From: Chara braunii
Taxonomy: Eukaryota; Streptophyta; Charophyceae; Charales; Characeae
Assembly (NCBI GenBank): GCA_003427395.1
Contig: BFEA01000217.1
Location: forward strand, 1,932,611-1,970,525
Direction of reading: 5' to 3'
Length of the DNA stretch: 37,915 bases
The notes under the pieces: model-generated
Seen by the model: the letters and a program-made list of their open reading frames with translations, nothing else
What the model was told of the DNA's origin: nothing
Database searches by the model: none
Shown here: positions 29,599 through 37,915 of the stretch, piece after piece
Position numbering within the stretch: position 1 is the stretch's first letter
Layout: every line of letters begins with the position of its first letter
Made by a program: the position numbers and the translations under genes

Positions 29599-30611
29599 TG
29601 GAGACGTATCCTCAGGGGCCCTTAGACAACATGCATATGTTCTGCCTGCTCATGCCCGCCCTAAGTGAAGGCCGGCCTGGTTTTTCACGGGAGGCCTCGA
29701 TCTCAGCATTTTCCAATATGGGTCTCAGCCAGTTGCTGTACGACAGCTGGTTGACGTACAGCCTGAGCCTTACCCTAGGCTCCCCAGAGGAAGCAACTGC
29801 GCCAGGCAGTTGAGCCCAGGGACCGGGTGGTTGTGCCTTGGGCACACACATGTTGAGGCCGATACATCACGAAGCAGCCGCGGGCCAACAAGAAAGCAGC
29901 ATTGTCGTCGTATCTGCCCGTGGACTACCCGGTAGTGCAATGCAGCGAACAGTCGGAGTCTGGAAAATACTGGGTCTGCCCAACTGCAAAGGGCCTAGAC
30001 CCTCAACTGCCAAAGAAGGTAATGGGGCCCGACTGGAAGCTACTGGGAACCTTCATGGCCAGGCGCACACAGTCCAGCAGCGGCTGCTACTTCCATTTAG
30101 GAAGTACAACAGCCAGGGAGAGGAGGCCGGCCAACGCCGGCATTGCGGACACGCTGCTGCGCTATCGTGCAAGTGTCTGCATTGTGCAGCTGCTGGTTGG
30201 GGCGCGCACGGGCGCTGCGAGGTCAGGGCGCTGCAGGGCAGCGGGGCCTTAGCGGCCATAGCCGGACTGCAGGGCGCGAGGCAGAGGAGGCGACAAGGGG
30301 TCTTCGGGAGGAGGTGCAAAAGTGGGTGTCAGGGGGTGATGAGGGGAGTCGAGGATACATACCTAGTGTATGTGGAAGGTCGGCATTGGTGTTGACGATG
30401 TGTACATAGGATGGATAGAAAGTAGAGTAGGGCGCTGGGCGCCAGACAGAGGCTTGAGGCCTTGAACATTGGCTCACAAATTCATTGTATTGCTCTTATT
30501 TGGATGGATTCTTGGTGCATTTGAGCTCTGTGCTTGTACATGGCTATCTGGACTTATGCGTGGTTTTGCAATTTTGTTTTCTGCATATCACTCTCGCTCA
30601 TTTTCCTTGCA
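29599..30611 (+). repeat. 5' LTR of element C
   Basis: Aligned with LTR A from TGGAGACGTATCCTC through the shared CTTAGACAACATGCATATGT to the end TTCCTTGCA. It keeps the block deleted from the 5' LTR of A and has a single copy of the 75-bp segment duplicated in the 3' LTR of A. Confidence 0.87.
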
Positions 30612-30614
30612 ATT

Positions 30615-30629
30615 TGGTGTCGGAGCTAG
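30615..30629 (+). promoter_or_regulatory. primer-binding site (initiator tRNA-Met type)
   Basis: TGGTGTCGGAGCTAG starts three bases after the LTR CA. By eye it matches 12 of 15 bases of the site complementary to initiator tRNA-Met (TGGTATCAGAGC and on), the usual primer of plant Ty3/gypsy and copia elements. It sets the LTR end independently of the alignment. Confidence 0.8.
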
Positions 30630-31218
30630 TTTGGGATCGCCTATCTGTCGCCGGCGACATTGTTACTTGGTGCGCTGACGGTGCTTCTGTGCAGTGAGGA
30701 TACATTGGCGCTGGCTTAATGTGCAACACCCGGGTAGAGGGGTGAGTCGCAGGAAGGCTGTGGCGACAACCTGGGAGCTGTGGCGACAACGGATGTATGT
30801 ATGATGATGAGAGCATCGCGATGTGGCATTTTGGCTGAGGTGGCACTGCACTGCATTGTGGGTGGTACCGAGGCTATGAGCGGTCATCGAAATGCACATT
30901 GGCTCAATTGGTGAGAAAGCTGTGGTTGGGGGCAGCTATCTCCAGGTACGTTGTTTTCTTACCTTATCTATCGTCTGAACCTCTTCTTACCCTGAGGAAG
31001 TGAGTCCAACCTTGAGTGTCCACTTTTCGTGAGGAGTCGTGAGCGCTCTACCTCGAGAGACGACATTCTTCCCGGTGGCGCATCTGGCAGGAGAGGGCGG
31101 TGCCTCTCAAGGGCCCTGGTCAAAGCACGGGTCACGGTCACCATGTCAACCCATGGGAGTAGTACACGTAGGCCATGCTGCTTTGTCCTTTAAGGCTCTT
31201 TGCTACGCTGATATATAG

Positions 31219-31506
31219 AGGGGTGTGCGGACTGACCAGTCCTATGTAGATGCTTACCAGACCGTCTATAATCATTTCTGGCGCGGTTTTGAACTGTCCA
31301 CTGGTTGTGATCGTCGTCCTGTCCGCGACTTTAAATTATTCCTTAGGACCTTGGGGGCTGTCCTTAAACTGCCTCTTGATCAGCCATATCAGTCAGACGT
31401 AAGGCTCGTTGCATGTGAGGATAAAGAAAGGGCAGCTCTAGTCATAAGCATATTCCTGGGGCACAGGGGTGGGTCATTAATGCACACCTTAGACACCGCT
31501 GCTTGA
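31219..31506 (+). CDS. leader open reading frame, unknown function
   Basis: An open frame of about 95 codons lies 565 bp upstream of gag. It follows an in-frame TAG (31216-31218) and has no ATG near its start, so it may be a spliced exon or a remnant of a larger protein. It includes QSYVDAYQTVYNHFWRGFEL, CDRRPV, FLRTLGAVLKLPLDQ and DKERAALVISIFLG. Element A carries the same text (about 5270-5525), broken by a base insertion and one TAA. Changes between copies are often conservative (FEL/FDL, DKERAAL/DRERAVL). I recognise no domain. It could be an N-terminal Gag domain or a captured host fragment. Confidence 0.4.
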   Translation, partial: RGVRTDQSYVDAYQTVYNHFWRGFELSTGCDRRPVRDFKLFLRTLGAVLKLPLDQPYQSDVRLVACEDKERAALVISIFLGHRGGSLMHTLDTAA

Positions 31507-31786
31507 TGATGCGGACAGGCACGTTGGATACAGGGGAGGGAGATTCCAATTGAGGCTCAACTGTCACCCATTATGCATACATCTGCTCACACGATTTATT
31601 TTTATTTTTGATTAGTCGGTGACAAACTGCTGATACCTAACAGACAACCTAGATTAGCACTGTAGTGTTCTACCATAGCTAGTTCTGATCGAAATTGCTG
31701 TGAGTCAAACTAATCAAGGTAGGAATAGATCGTGTGTACAGTTTGTGTGAATGCTGTTGATACCGCTTGATCAATAGCCTAAAGCG

Positions 31787-31990
31787 CTTCGAGATGTCGT
31801 TTAGTCGTCTGTCCCCAATACGATAGGTGATCTGCCCCCATGTAGTATTTCACCACTCCGACTAAGGCCTTGCTGGTTTTGACCAACAGCAGGCAGAGGG
31901 CCGAAGGCCAGCGTGCATTCGCGTGCTTCCCGAAGTGCACAAGGCCGAAGGGCTGCAGGGTATGCTTCCCCAAAAATATTTATTTATTTT
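31787..31990. other. ~190-bp block present in C, absent from A
   Basis: Flanking leader sequence (GATACCGCTTGAACAGTAGCCTA in A; GCTTGATCAATAGCCTA in C) is continuous in A but in C is followed by about 190 bp of unrelated sequence. That block has inverted-repeat features (GGGCCGAAGGCC) and ends in an AT-rich run. No target duplication is obvious. Confidence 0.5.
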
Positions 31991-32071
31991 TATTTATTTT
32001 TCAAACCCAGTCAGACACACGCTGTGGTAGGCCCAGTGAGGGCAGTAGTGCAGATAGCGTCTGGCTAGCTG

Positions 32072-33860
32072 ATGAGTGGACCAGGCAGTGGTGAGGACAG
32101 ATCTGCAGGAAGGAGGGTGACACGTCAGGAGTCCCTTAGGATTCCAATAGTGCACCAAGCTTTACCCCTTGAGGGAGAGAGGGCTTTGCGACAGGAAGCA
32201 GTAGCCGAACACTTACAAAGGGCTAGAGAAGCGTCCGTGACAACCGAGCAAATGCTTGCAGCGGCAACAACCATTGTAGCAGCTATGGCTATTTTTGTTG
32301 CTACCTCAGCAGCTACATCTAGTTAGATGAGTGTAGGCATGCCGCACACTTCGCAGACCACATGCAACACAGCGGCAACAAGCAGTTCTTCCAGTCAGAT
32401 GGAGGGCTCGTAGTACAACTCGCCACCTCCACACACTAGGGAAGCCATTGAACTCCAACAAGTGGAGTTGATCTGCTTACGGTTAGAGAAGGAACTTAGG
32501 GAAGCTACTGAAAAGGAGAATGAGATTAAAACTAGGAAAGCTAGACTAGAGAATAGGAAGGCAGTCAAATCTGCTAAAGAAGGGTTAGATGATGCTGTCA
32601 TGGATGACAACACGCGGATCCTAAAGGCAGGTCTTCTTTCCATTCATGCATACATGGACAACAAACTGGGTGCTATCTAGGACGCCCTTGACCAGATACT
32701 GAGCACCATGCAAGGAATGGGAAGAGCCTTCCCATCTCCAACAGGTGGGCCCAATTTCCGGCTTCCAGTTTTCCCATCGCCGGTTTCGTCATCGGTGATG
32801 ACGAGTCCTTCTATGTCTTAGTTTAGCGGTTCACCAAGCGGTACTTCAGCAATAGCAACACAGACTGTTGCTTCTTCGTCTTCTGGAACAGCGGCTGGTG
32901 CTACACAACAGCCGGGCAACAACAGCCTTGGTACCCCAAAACCCCACTGAAGCCACCCTCAACCTTCTTAGGTGATAAGAAGGATGAGGCTCTTTACACT
33001 TGGTTGAGAACGGTTCCATTGTGGGTCAGAGCAAAGAGGACGCTGGTAGAGGAAGAGGTGATCACTGTCGCATCCTATCTGGAAGGTTCAACATCATGAT
33101 GGTTAGATGGATTAGTGGCTTCAAAGTGATTCAGCAGAAACATAAGTGATTGGGTGAAGACCCATACTTCAGGGATTTTTATGGAGTTGGTAGAAGCGCG
33201 ATGGTGCAACTCGTAGCAGGCCCAACAGGCCACTGGCGCGTTGGCCCGACTTGACACTAAGAGGTACAAGACTGTGTGCGAACTTACCTCTGCCATAGAG
33301 CGTCTCATTGTGGTCCCTCTAGTCATTACGCTATGATCCACATGTCCTATTGACCATGTATTTGAGATGTCTTCCCGCATACATTATAAACTTATTGGTC
33401 AGTGAGGCCAAAATCGAGTATCACACGTTGGATTCCTTCAGCAAGATAGCCGTAGACTTAGAGGCTATGGCAGGAGGAGCTCAACAACCCTCCAGTGATG
33501 GAAGAAAGAAGAAGAGTCCACAAGAGTGGAAGAAAAACGGTAGTCGATTGATGATGGTTGATTCCAATGGGAATCAATTTGCGAGCGATGATGTATCCGA
33601 CGTTGTGGACAGTTCAGAGTTGGATGACGAGGAGTTAGCTTAGGGTAGCAGCCTCGCCGCCTTGGTAAAAGTTAAGGCAGGCGGCCGCGGCAAGGGCGGC
33701 CAACCAAAGAGTAAAGGACAGGCCCAAAACCCCAACAAGAGTCCGACTTGGGTGTGGGCGGGTCTAGCCGGTATTAGCAAGGTGCTTGTGTCAACTGTGA
33801 CGAGTATGGCCACCAACAGTTTAGATGTAAGAACACGAAGGTTACGCAAAAGATAGGTCC
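32072..33860 (+). pseudogene. gag: gag of element C, broken
   Basis: Homologue of the element A gag (5936-7760). It starts with the same context (MSGPGSGEDRSAGRR, RQESLRIPIVHQA) and stops at TAG 32324-32326. It resumes in frame with the coiled-coil segment (32462-32680: LRLEKELREATEKENEIK), then degrades. The capsid core is readable in pieces, including VMTRG-region text near 33130 and 33350-33643 (MTMYLRCLPAYIINLL, LMMVDSNGN). A basic Gly-rich segment lies at 33662-33740. A CCHC zinc knuckle (C-x2-C-x4-H-x4-C) lies at 33787-33828 in a different frame. More stops than in A make this the older or less constrained copy. Confidence 0.83.
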
Positions 33861-33928
33861 CAAAGGTGGCTTTGGAAGATCTTTCTCCCAAAGTGGAACT
33901 TCTACGAGTTCCAGTTCGGGAAACACAT

Positions 33929-34412
33929 TGGGTGGCGCTGGATGAGATTGACATCCTGTATCAATCTCCAAGAAAAATAACCCCATCAGGGGCTATTTTT
34001 AGCATCAGCGGCTACCTGGCTCTGTGGCGAGATATTTTGGAGTTGGCGAATTGGGTGCCACAGGACCAGATACAGGGTATCTGGAGTGAAGGGGTGCAGC
34101 GCCACAGGATCCTGATGTCCTCAGGGGTAACTCGCCACTCTGGGGTAATTCGCTGTATCACCCTCAGGGTTGGCTATGGCGAATTAGCCCTATAGTCCCA
34201 CTTCTTGCCAAGCACTCTGACAGGCTCAGTGTGCTTGTTCAGTACAACTTCTGAACACTTGAATTCACCGCTGAAAATCTTCTTCCCTGCTGACTCAGTA
34301 CTGGGGAAGATGAATCGCCATGAAACTCCTGCCAGTATATCGCCAGGATGAAGAAGATGCCTCAGTGCGCTCAACCCTCAGTGCTCCAATTCCAATCTCG
34401 CTCTGATACCAA
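33929..34412 (-). mobile_element. fragment of another LTR element, minus strand
   Basis: Unrelated to A beyond 33928. On the minus strand TTGGTATCAGAGCGAG (34407-34392) is a strong match to the initiator tRNA-Met PBS. On that strand an LTR end (CCAAGTTCA) would lie 5' of it, at about 34415 and above, and the leader would run toward lower coordinates. A 66-aa minus frame (34374-34174) has no recognised domain. The fragment is cut off at 33929, at the junction with element C. Confidence 0.5.
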
Positions 34413-34925
34413 CTATTATGAACTTGGTTGTCTGACGACTTTTCTCACCACTCACGCACAGACAATCTCACACATGCCCATACATGCACAGCAGGGGAGA
34501 AGACACACAGTGTTTCTCGCTCTCTGACACAACTCCCAACAACCAATCACAAGAAAGAACCTGCGAAGATCACAATTGAAACTGTCACTGATGATGAACC
34601 ACTCACACAATTATCGTAACAGAGTTTGTTCCAGTATCTCGCCACACTCAGAACTCACACCCCACTCTCTATCCTACACCCAGTTAGTAGCGCTGCATCA
34701 GAACAGCCTCCCAGAGGCCAGCGCCAACCACCCTGATGAAGAACAGGTCTTGCGATGAAGTCTTCAGTGCCGATGGACCTACTGCTGCAACATCTGTCTC
34801 AGCAGCAGATCCGGGCACATCAGGCTGTGAATCGGTATCTGATCCTGAGGCAGATCCCACATGAGTAAGGGATGCCTTTCCCCTTCTGTTGCCTCTAGGG
34901 AAGGCACCCTTCCTCCTGTCAGAGG
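34413..34925. other. possible minus-strand LTR and unassigned DNA
   Basis: 34413 to about 34700 may be the LTR belonging to the PBS just below. The remainder, up to the protease frame of element D, is unassigned. A gag for D is not recognisable, so D appears 5' truncated or joined to foreign DNA here. Confidence 0.4.
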
Positions 34926-35387
34926 TTGGGGCCTGGGCGGGCAGCATCCTTCTGCTATAAGGATCCTGACCCGGATCAGGACCCGGAGCAGGATGAGCTT
35001 CAGTCCATTGCTGCCTTCTTCTTCCACTTGAAAGAGCAGAAGAAGAAGAGCCTGTCTGAACTCATCATGCTTCGGCCACTGATCAACTGCACCAGGATCA
35101 CTGGACTTTTGGATTGTGGAGCCACCCGGAACTTCATATCTCCCAGTGCAGTAAGAAAACTGCATCTGGGTATGAAAGTTCAGCAGTTGCAGCAGCCGCT
35201 GCAAGTGCGAATTGGTGACTCTACAGTGATCAGCATCAAGGAGAAGGTCAAGGGTATCCCTGTGACCTTTGGCACTGCTGGGAAAGTCAGACATAGTCTG
35301 AACTTTTATGTCTTCCCTGAGCTGCCCTTTGACTTGGTGTTCTCCATGCAGTGGTTGAGGGCAGTCAACCCAAGGATCGACTGGTAG
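34926..35387 (+). pseudogene. retropepsin (aspartic protease) of element D
   Basis: Protease that processes Gag-Pol. The 153-aa frame has an acidic start (DPDPDQDPEQDE), then the active-site region GLLDCGATRNFIS with the catalytic Asp at residue 63 (35112-35114), and ends FPELPFDLVFSMQWLRAVNP, the second conserved block ('D.[VI]LGM.WL'). The triad reads D-C-G where D-[ST]-G is usual, which may weaken it; related retroelement proteins with this variant are known to me, but I cannot check. A TAG (35385-35387) ends the frame; RT follows 33 bp later in the same frame, so this stop probably breaks a Gag-Pol frame. Confidence 0.8.
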
Positions 35388-35420
35388 ATCCCTAGAGTTG
35401 AACTACCAGACAGCTAGGGG

Positions 35421-36464
35421 GTGTATCAGCAATGCATGATTGCTGCTGAACACCACCCTAAGACCTCCTGCTACTGCCTGAGAGTGAGGGAGTTCAATGC
35501 TCTCTCTCGCCAGTACCACCATGAGCGCCTGTTTATTGCTTTGGTCAAGCAAACAGATGCTCCCCCTGTTTCCTGTCCTCCTGAGATACAGCAGGTGGTA
35601 GATCAGTATGCTGATCTGATGCAGGAGCCCTTTGGACCTCCCAACCGGCCAACCAAGCATCACATCGAGCTGCTGCCTGGAGCGGTCCCTCCTAAGGGTC
35701 GCGTCTACAGGATGTCCCCTGCTGAGCTTGAGGAGCTTAGAAAGCAGCTTGAGACCCTGACCAGCAAAGGCTGGATCAGACCCAACACATCTGAATTCGG
35801 TGCACCTGTTCTCTTTGTACCCAAAGGGAACGGCGAGTTCAGGATGTGCATTGACTATAGGGGTCTCAACAAGATCACTAGGAAGAGTACTGAGCCACTT
35901 CCTAGGATCGATGACCTCCTGGACATGGTGCAGGGCTGCACAGTGTTCAGCAAAGTCGACCTCAAGTCTGGCTACCACCAGATTGAGATGGCAGAGGAGG
36001 ATGTCTACACGACAGCCTTCAAGACCAGGTATGGGACATACGAGTTCCTGGTCATGCCATTTGGACTTTGCAATGCCCCAGGCACCTTCCAGACAGAGAT
36101 GCACCGCATCTTCAGGCCTTACCTGGACAAGTTTATGGTTGTCTACCTGGATGACATCCTGGTATTCAGCAAAACTGCCAGGGAACATGCGGAGCACTTG
36201 GCTCTAGTTCTTCAGTCGTTACGTGACAACCATTATAAGATCAACAGAGAGAAGTCCTCTTTTGGAGTTCCCTCTGTCATCTATCTGGGTCATGTAATCT
36301 CTGGAGATGGCCTGGCTCCTGAAGCTGCCAAGATTGCTGCTATTCACGAGTGGCCTCAGCCTCAGACAGTGAGGGATGTTTTGTCCTTTATGGGTTTGGC
36401 CTCCTACTACAGAAAGTTTGTCAGGAACTTTTCTGCAGTGGCTGCACCCCTGACTAACCTATAA
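35421..36464 (+). CDS. pol: reverse transcriptase of element D
   Basis: The best-preserved enzyme in the window (347 aa). Residues ~1-95 are the connector. Fingers and palm: [60 protein letters not shown]. The first catalytic Asp is in VDLKSGYHQIEM (residue 180). Then FLVMPFGLCNAPGTFQ and the catalytic VVYLDDILVFS (YLDD at 242-245). The thumb and connection follow: INREKSSFGVPSVIYLGHVI and FMGLASYYRKFVRNFSAVAA. All catalytic residues are present. The frame ends at TAA 36462-36464, caused by a two-base insertion (below), just before RNase H. The true N-terminus is lost to the stop at 35385. Confidence 0.92.
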   Translation: MYQQCMIAAEHHPKTSCYCLRVREFNALSRQYHHERLFIALVKQTDAPPVSCPPEIQQVVDQYADLMQEPFGPPNRPTKHHIELLPGAVPPKGRVYRMSPAELEELRKQLETLTSKGWIRPNTSEFGAPVLFVPKGNGEFRMCIDYRGLNKITRKSTEPLPRIDDLLDMVQGCTVFSKVDLKSGYHQIEMAEEDVYTTAFKTRYGTYEFLVMPFGLCNAPGTFQTEMHRIFRPYLDKFMVVYLDDILVFSKTAREHAEHLALVLQSLRDNHYKINREKSSFGVPSVIYLGHVISGDGLAPEAAKIAAIHEWPQPQTVRDVLSFMGLASYYRKFVRNFSAVAAPLTNL

Positions 36465-37915
36465 CAAAGAAGGACACTCCCTTTCTTTGGTCCCTCCACT
36501 GTCAGCTGGCCTTCACACGACTCAAGAAGGCCTTGACTCGTGCACCTGTCCTGAAGTTACCTGACCCCACTCTGCCATTTATCCTGACCACTGACGCCAG
36601 TCAGTATGGCATTGGGGCAGTACTTCAGCAGGATGATGGGAATGGTCTACGGCCTGTAGAGTTTATGAGTAAGAAGAGCAAGACTCAAAAGCTCCAGGAC
36701 TCTACCTACGAGAAAGAGTTGTATGCTCTTGTCTGTGCCCTGAAACATTGGAAGCACTTTCTCCTGGGCAGGCACTTCAAGATCTTTTCATATCACTCCA
36801 CCCTACAGTGGATGAAGTCCCAGGGAGAGTTGAATGATAAACTGGCACGGTACATTCAGTTCATAGACATGTTTGACTTTGAACTGAAACACAAGAAGGG
36901 CTGCTACAACAAGGTGGCAGATGCCCTCTCTCGTAGGCCTGACTCTTTTGCTCTGATCTCCTCTACTCACTCCTTTGGAGAGGAGACTCGTCATACCATT
37001 GCTCGTCTACTGCCTCAGGATGAGACTTTTGGACCCATTGTCAGGAATCTGCAAGCAGATCCTAACTCTGAACCAGGCTATGTTCTGAGTTCAGACCTGC
37101 TGTATACCTACAGCAGAGGTGAGGAGCGCTTGTGCATTCCCCAGGACCAGCGGCTCAGGACACTGCTGCTATCAGAGTGTCATGATGCCCGTGGACACTT
37201 CGGGTTCCTAAAGTCTTATGCAGCCCTGTCGCAGCGCTTCTTCTGGAAGGAGATGCGGAGTGAGATGCTGCGTTATGTGGACACCTGTGAGCTCTGCCAA
37301 AGGAACAAGGTTCAGCGTAAACCTCCTTTGGGACTGCGCAAACCCTTACCCATACCTGATGGCCCTGCCCAATCTGTGTCGATAGACTTCACAGATCTAG
37401 GCAAGACCACCCCTCGTGGCATGCGTCAGGTGATGGTCTGCGTGGACAGGTTCTCGAAATACGCAGAGTTCATCCCCTTGCCAGAGGTAGCGAGGGTACC
37501 GGCTGTGAGAGCAGCCTTCTCTGAGAGGTGGGTCACACACCATGGACCGCCCACCTCTATCGTCAGTGATCGTGACCCCAGATTTTGCAGGGATGAGTGA
37601 CAGTCCTACTGCAAGGACTATTTGCACTCACGTCTGGACATGACATCTGGTCATCATCCTGAAGCCAATGGATTGGCTGAGGTGATGAACCAAGTCTTGT
37701 TCCAGCTGCTGCGTCCTGTCACCTCTCCAGATCAACAGGACTGGGATCTTCACTTAGCGAGGGCACAACTCATGTATAACATGTCTGTCCACTCCTCGAC
37801 AGGGTTCAGTCCCTACCGGTTACACTGGGGACGTGAACCGTGCCAGCCTCTCGATGATATCATCGACAAGGCTAAGCCTGATCTGACGCCAGGCACCGCA
37901 GAGTTCGCCAGACGC
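36465..37915 (+). pseudogene. pol: RNase H and integrase of element D, runs off the window
   Basis: Continues pol in a shifted frame, open from about 36464. RNase H: FILTTDASQYGIGAVLQQ (first Asp), STYEKELYALVCALKHWKHF (Glu), FSYHSTLQWM, then KGCYNKVADALSRRPDS. The third acidic residue is replaced by Tyr (SYHS instead of TDH), likely inactivating it. Integrase: CHDARGHFG and CELCQRNK (zinc domain), first Asp in VSIDFTDLG, second in IVSDRDPRF. A TGA at 37598-37600 stands where Trp is expected. The same frame then stays open to the window edge with the catalytic Glu in HHPEANGLAEVMNQ. The three integrase catalytic residues are retained. The GPY/F region and any chromodomain lie outside the window. 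Confidence 0.88.

Larger units (their letters stand above)
29599..33928 (+). mobile_element. LTR retrotransposon C (A family), 5' part
   Basis: Second A-family copy: LTR 29599-30611, PBS, leader with open frame, and gag through the zinc knuckle. Homology to A stops at about 33928 (AAACACAT), where unrelated DNA begins. The protease, RT and 3' LTR are not present in the window, so C is truncated or interrupted there. Confidence 0.85.

Noticed and set aside
34779-35294. 171-codon minus-strand frame
   Set aside because: Antisense of the protease of element D, which has a recognisable active-site region on the plus strand.
35403-36197. 264-codon minus-strand frame
   Set aside because: Antisense shadow of the element D RT, whose motifs are unambiguous on the plus strand.

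Overview
This window looks like intergenic DNA from a large, repeat-rich eukaryotic nuclear genome. The evidence is (GA)n and (GAT)n microsatellites, assembly gaps (a 704-bp N run at 26099-26802 plus scattered Ns), nested and decayed LTR retrotransposons, tRNA-derived SINE-like copies, and a DNA-transposon-like insertion. The elements are Ty3/gypsy chromoviruses with chromodomains, and one primer-binding site resembles that for initiator tRNA-Met, as in green plants. The wording of the gag and RT fragments reminds me of streptophyte algae such as Chara, but that is an impression and not a demonstrated identification. I recognise no intact host gene, rRNA or tRNA, and nothing bacterial.

Layout. 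1-3.7 kb: microsatellites, short tandem duplications and unrecognised DNA. 3736-10961: LTR retrotransposon 'A' with both LTRs, a candidate CAAGTG target-site duplication, a broken gag with a zinc knuckle, a decayed protease, half an RT, the end of integrase with a chromodomain, and a polypurine tract. The middle of pol is deleted. 11.2-12.75 kb: a 178-bp tandem duplication, then the 5' end of a divergent relative of A. 12.75-14.1 kb: unrecognised DNA, then a minus-strand SINE. About 14.55-19.2 kb: a decayed minus-strand chromovirus 'B' (protease, RT, RNase H, integrase, chromodomain).

19.4-22.3 kb: an unusual AT-rich region. It holds five ~123-bp tandem units in an alternating pattern, then nine copies of a conserved ~15-nt core, most of them enclosed by arms that differ in sequence but still pair. 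It ends in what looks like an LTR 3' end, a PBS-like site and a short possible gag start. 22.3-25.2 kb: GC-rich, inverted-repeat-rich DNA and a second SINE. 25.7-28.46 kb: a minus-strand gag pseudogene split by a 1,680-bp insertion with 15-bp terminal inverted repeats and a perfect 8-bp target duplication; removing the insert puts the two gag parts back in one frame. 28.5-33.9 kb: a solo A-family LTR, then the 5' half of a second A-family element ('C') with LTR, PBS, a leader open frame shared with A, and a broken gag. 33.9-34.4 kb: a minus-strand fragment with another PBS. 34.9-37.9 kb: the plus-strand pol of element 'D', running off the window with only a few disabling changes.

Functionally, the coding material is retrotransposon machinery: gag (particle), protease, RT/RNase H (cDNA synthesis), integrase plus chromodomain (insertion and targeting). 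D is the least decayed. The most noteworthy non-coding structure is the hairpin array at 20.55-21.5 kb. The best-supported single event is the insertion at 26024-27703.
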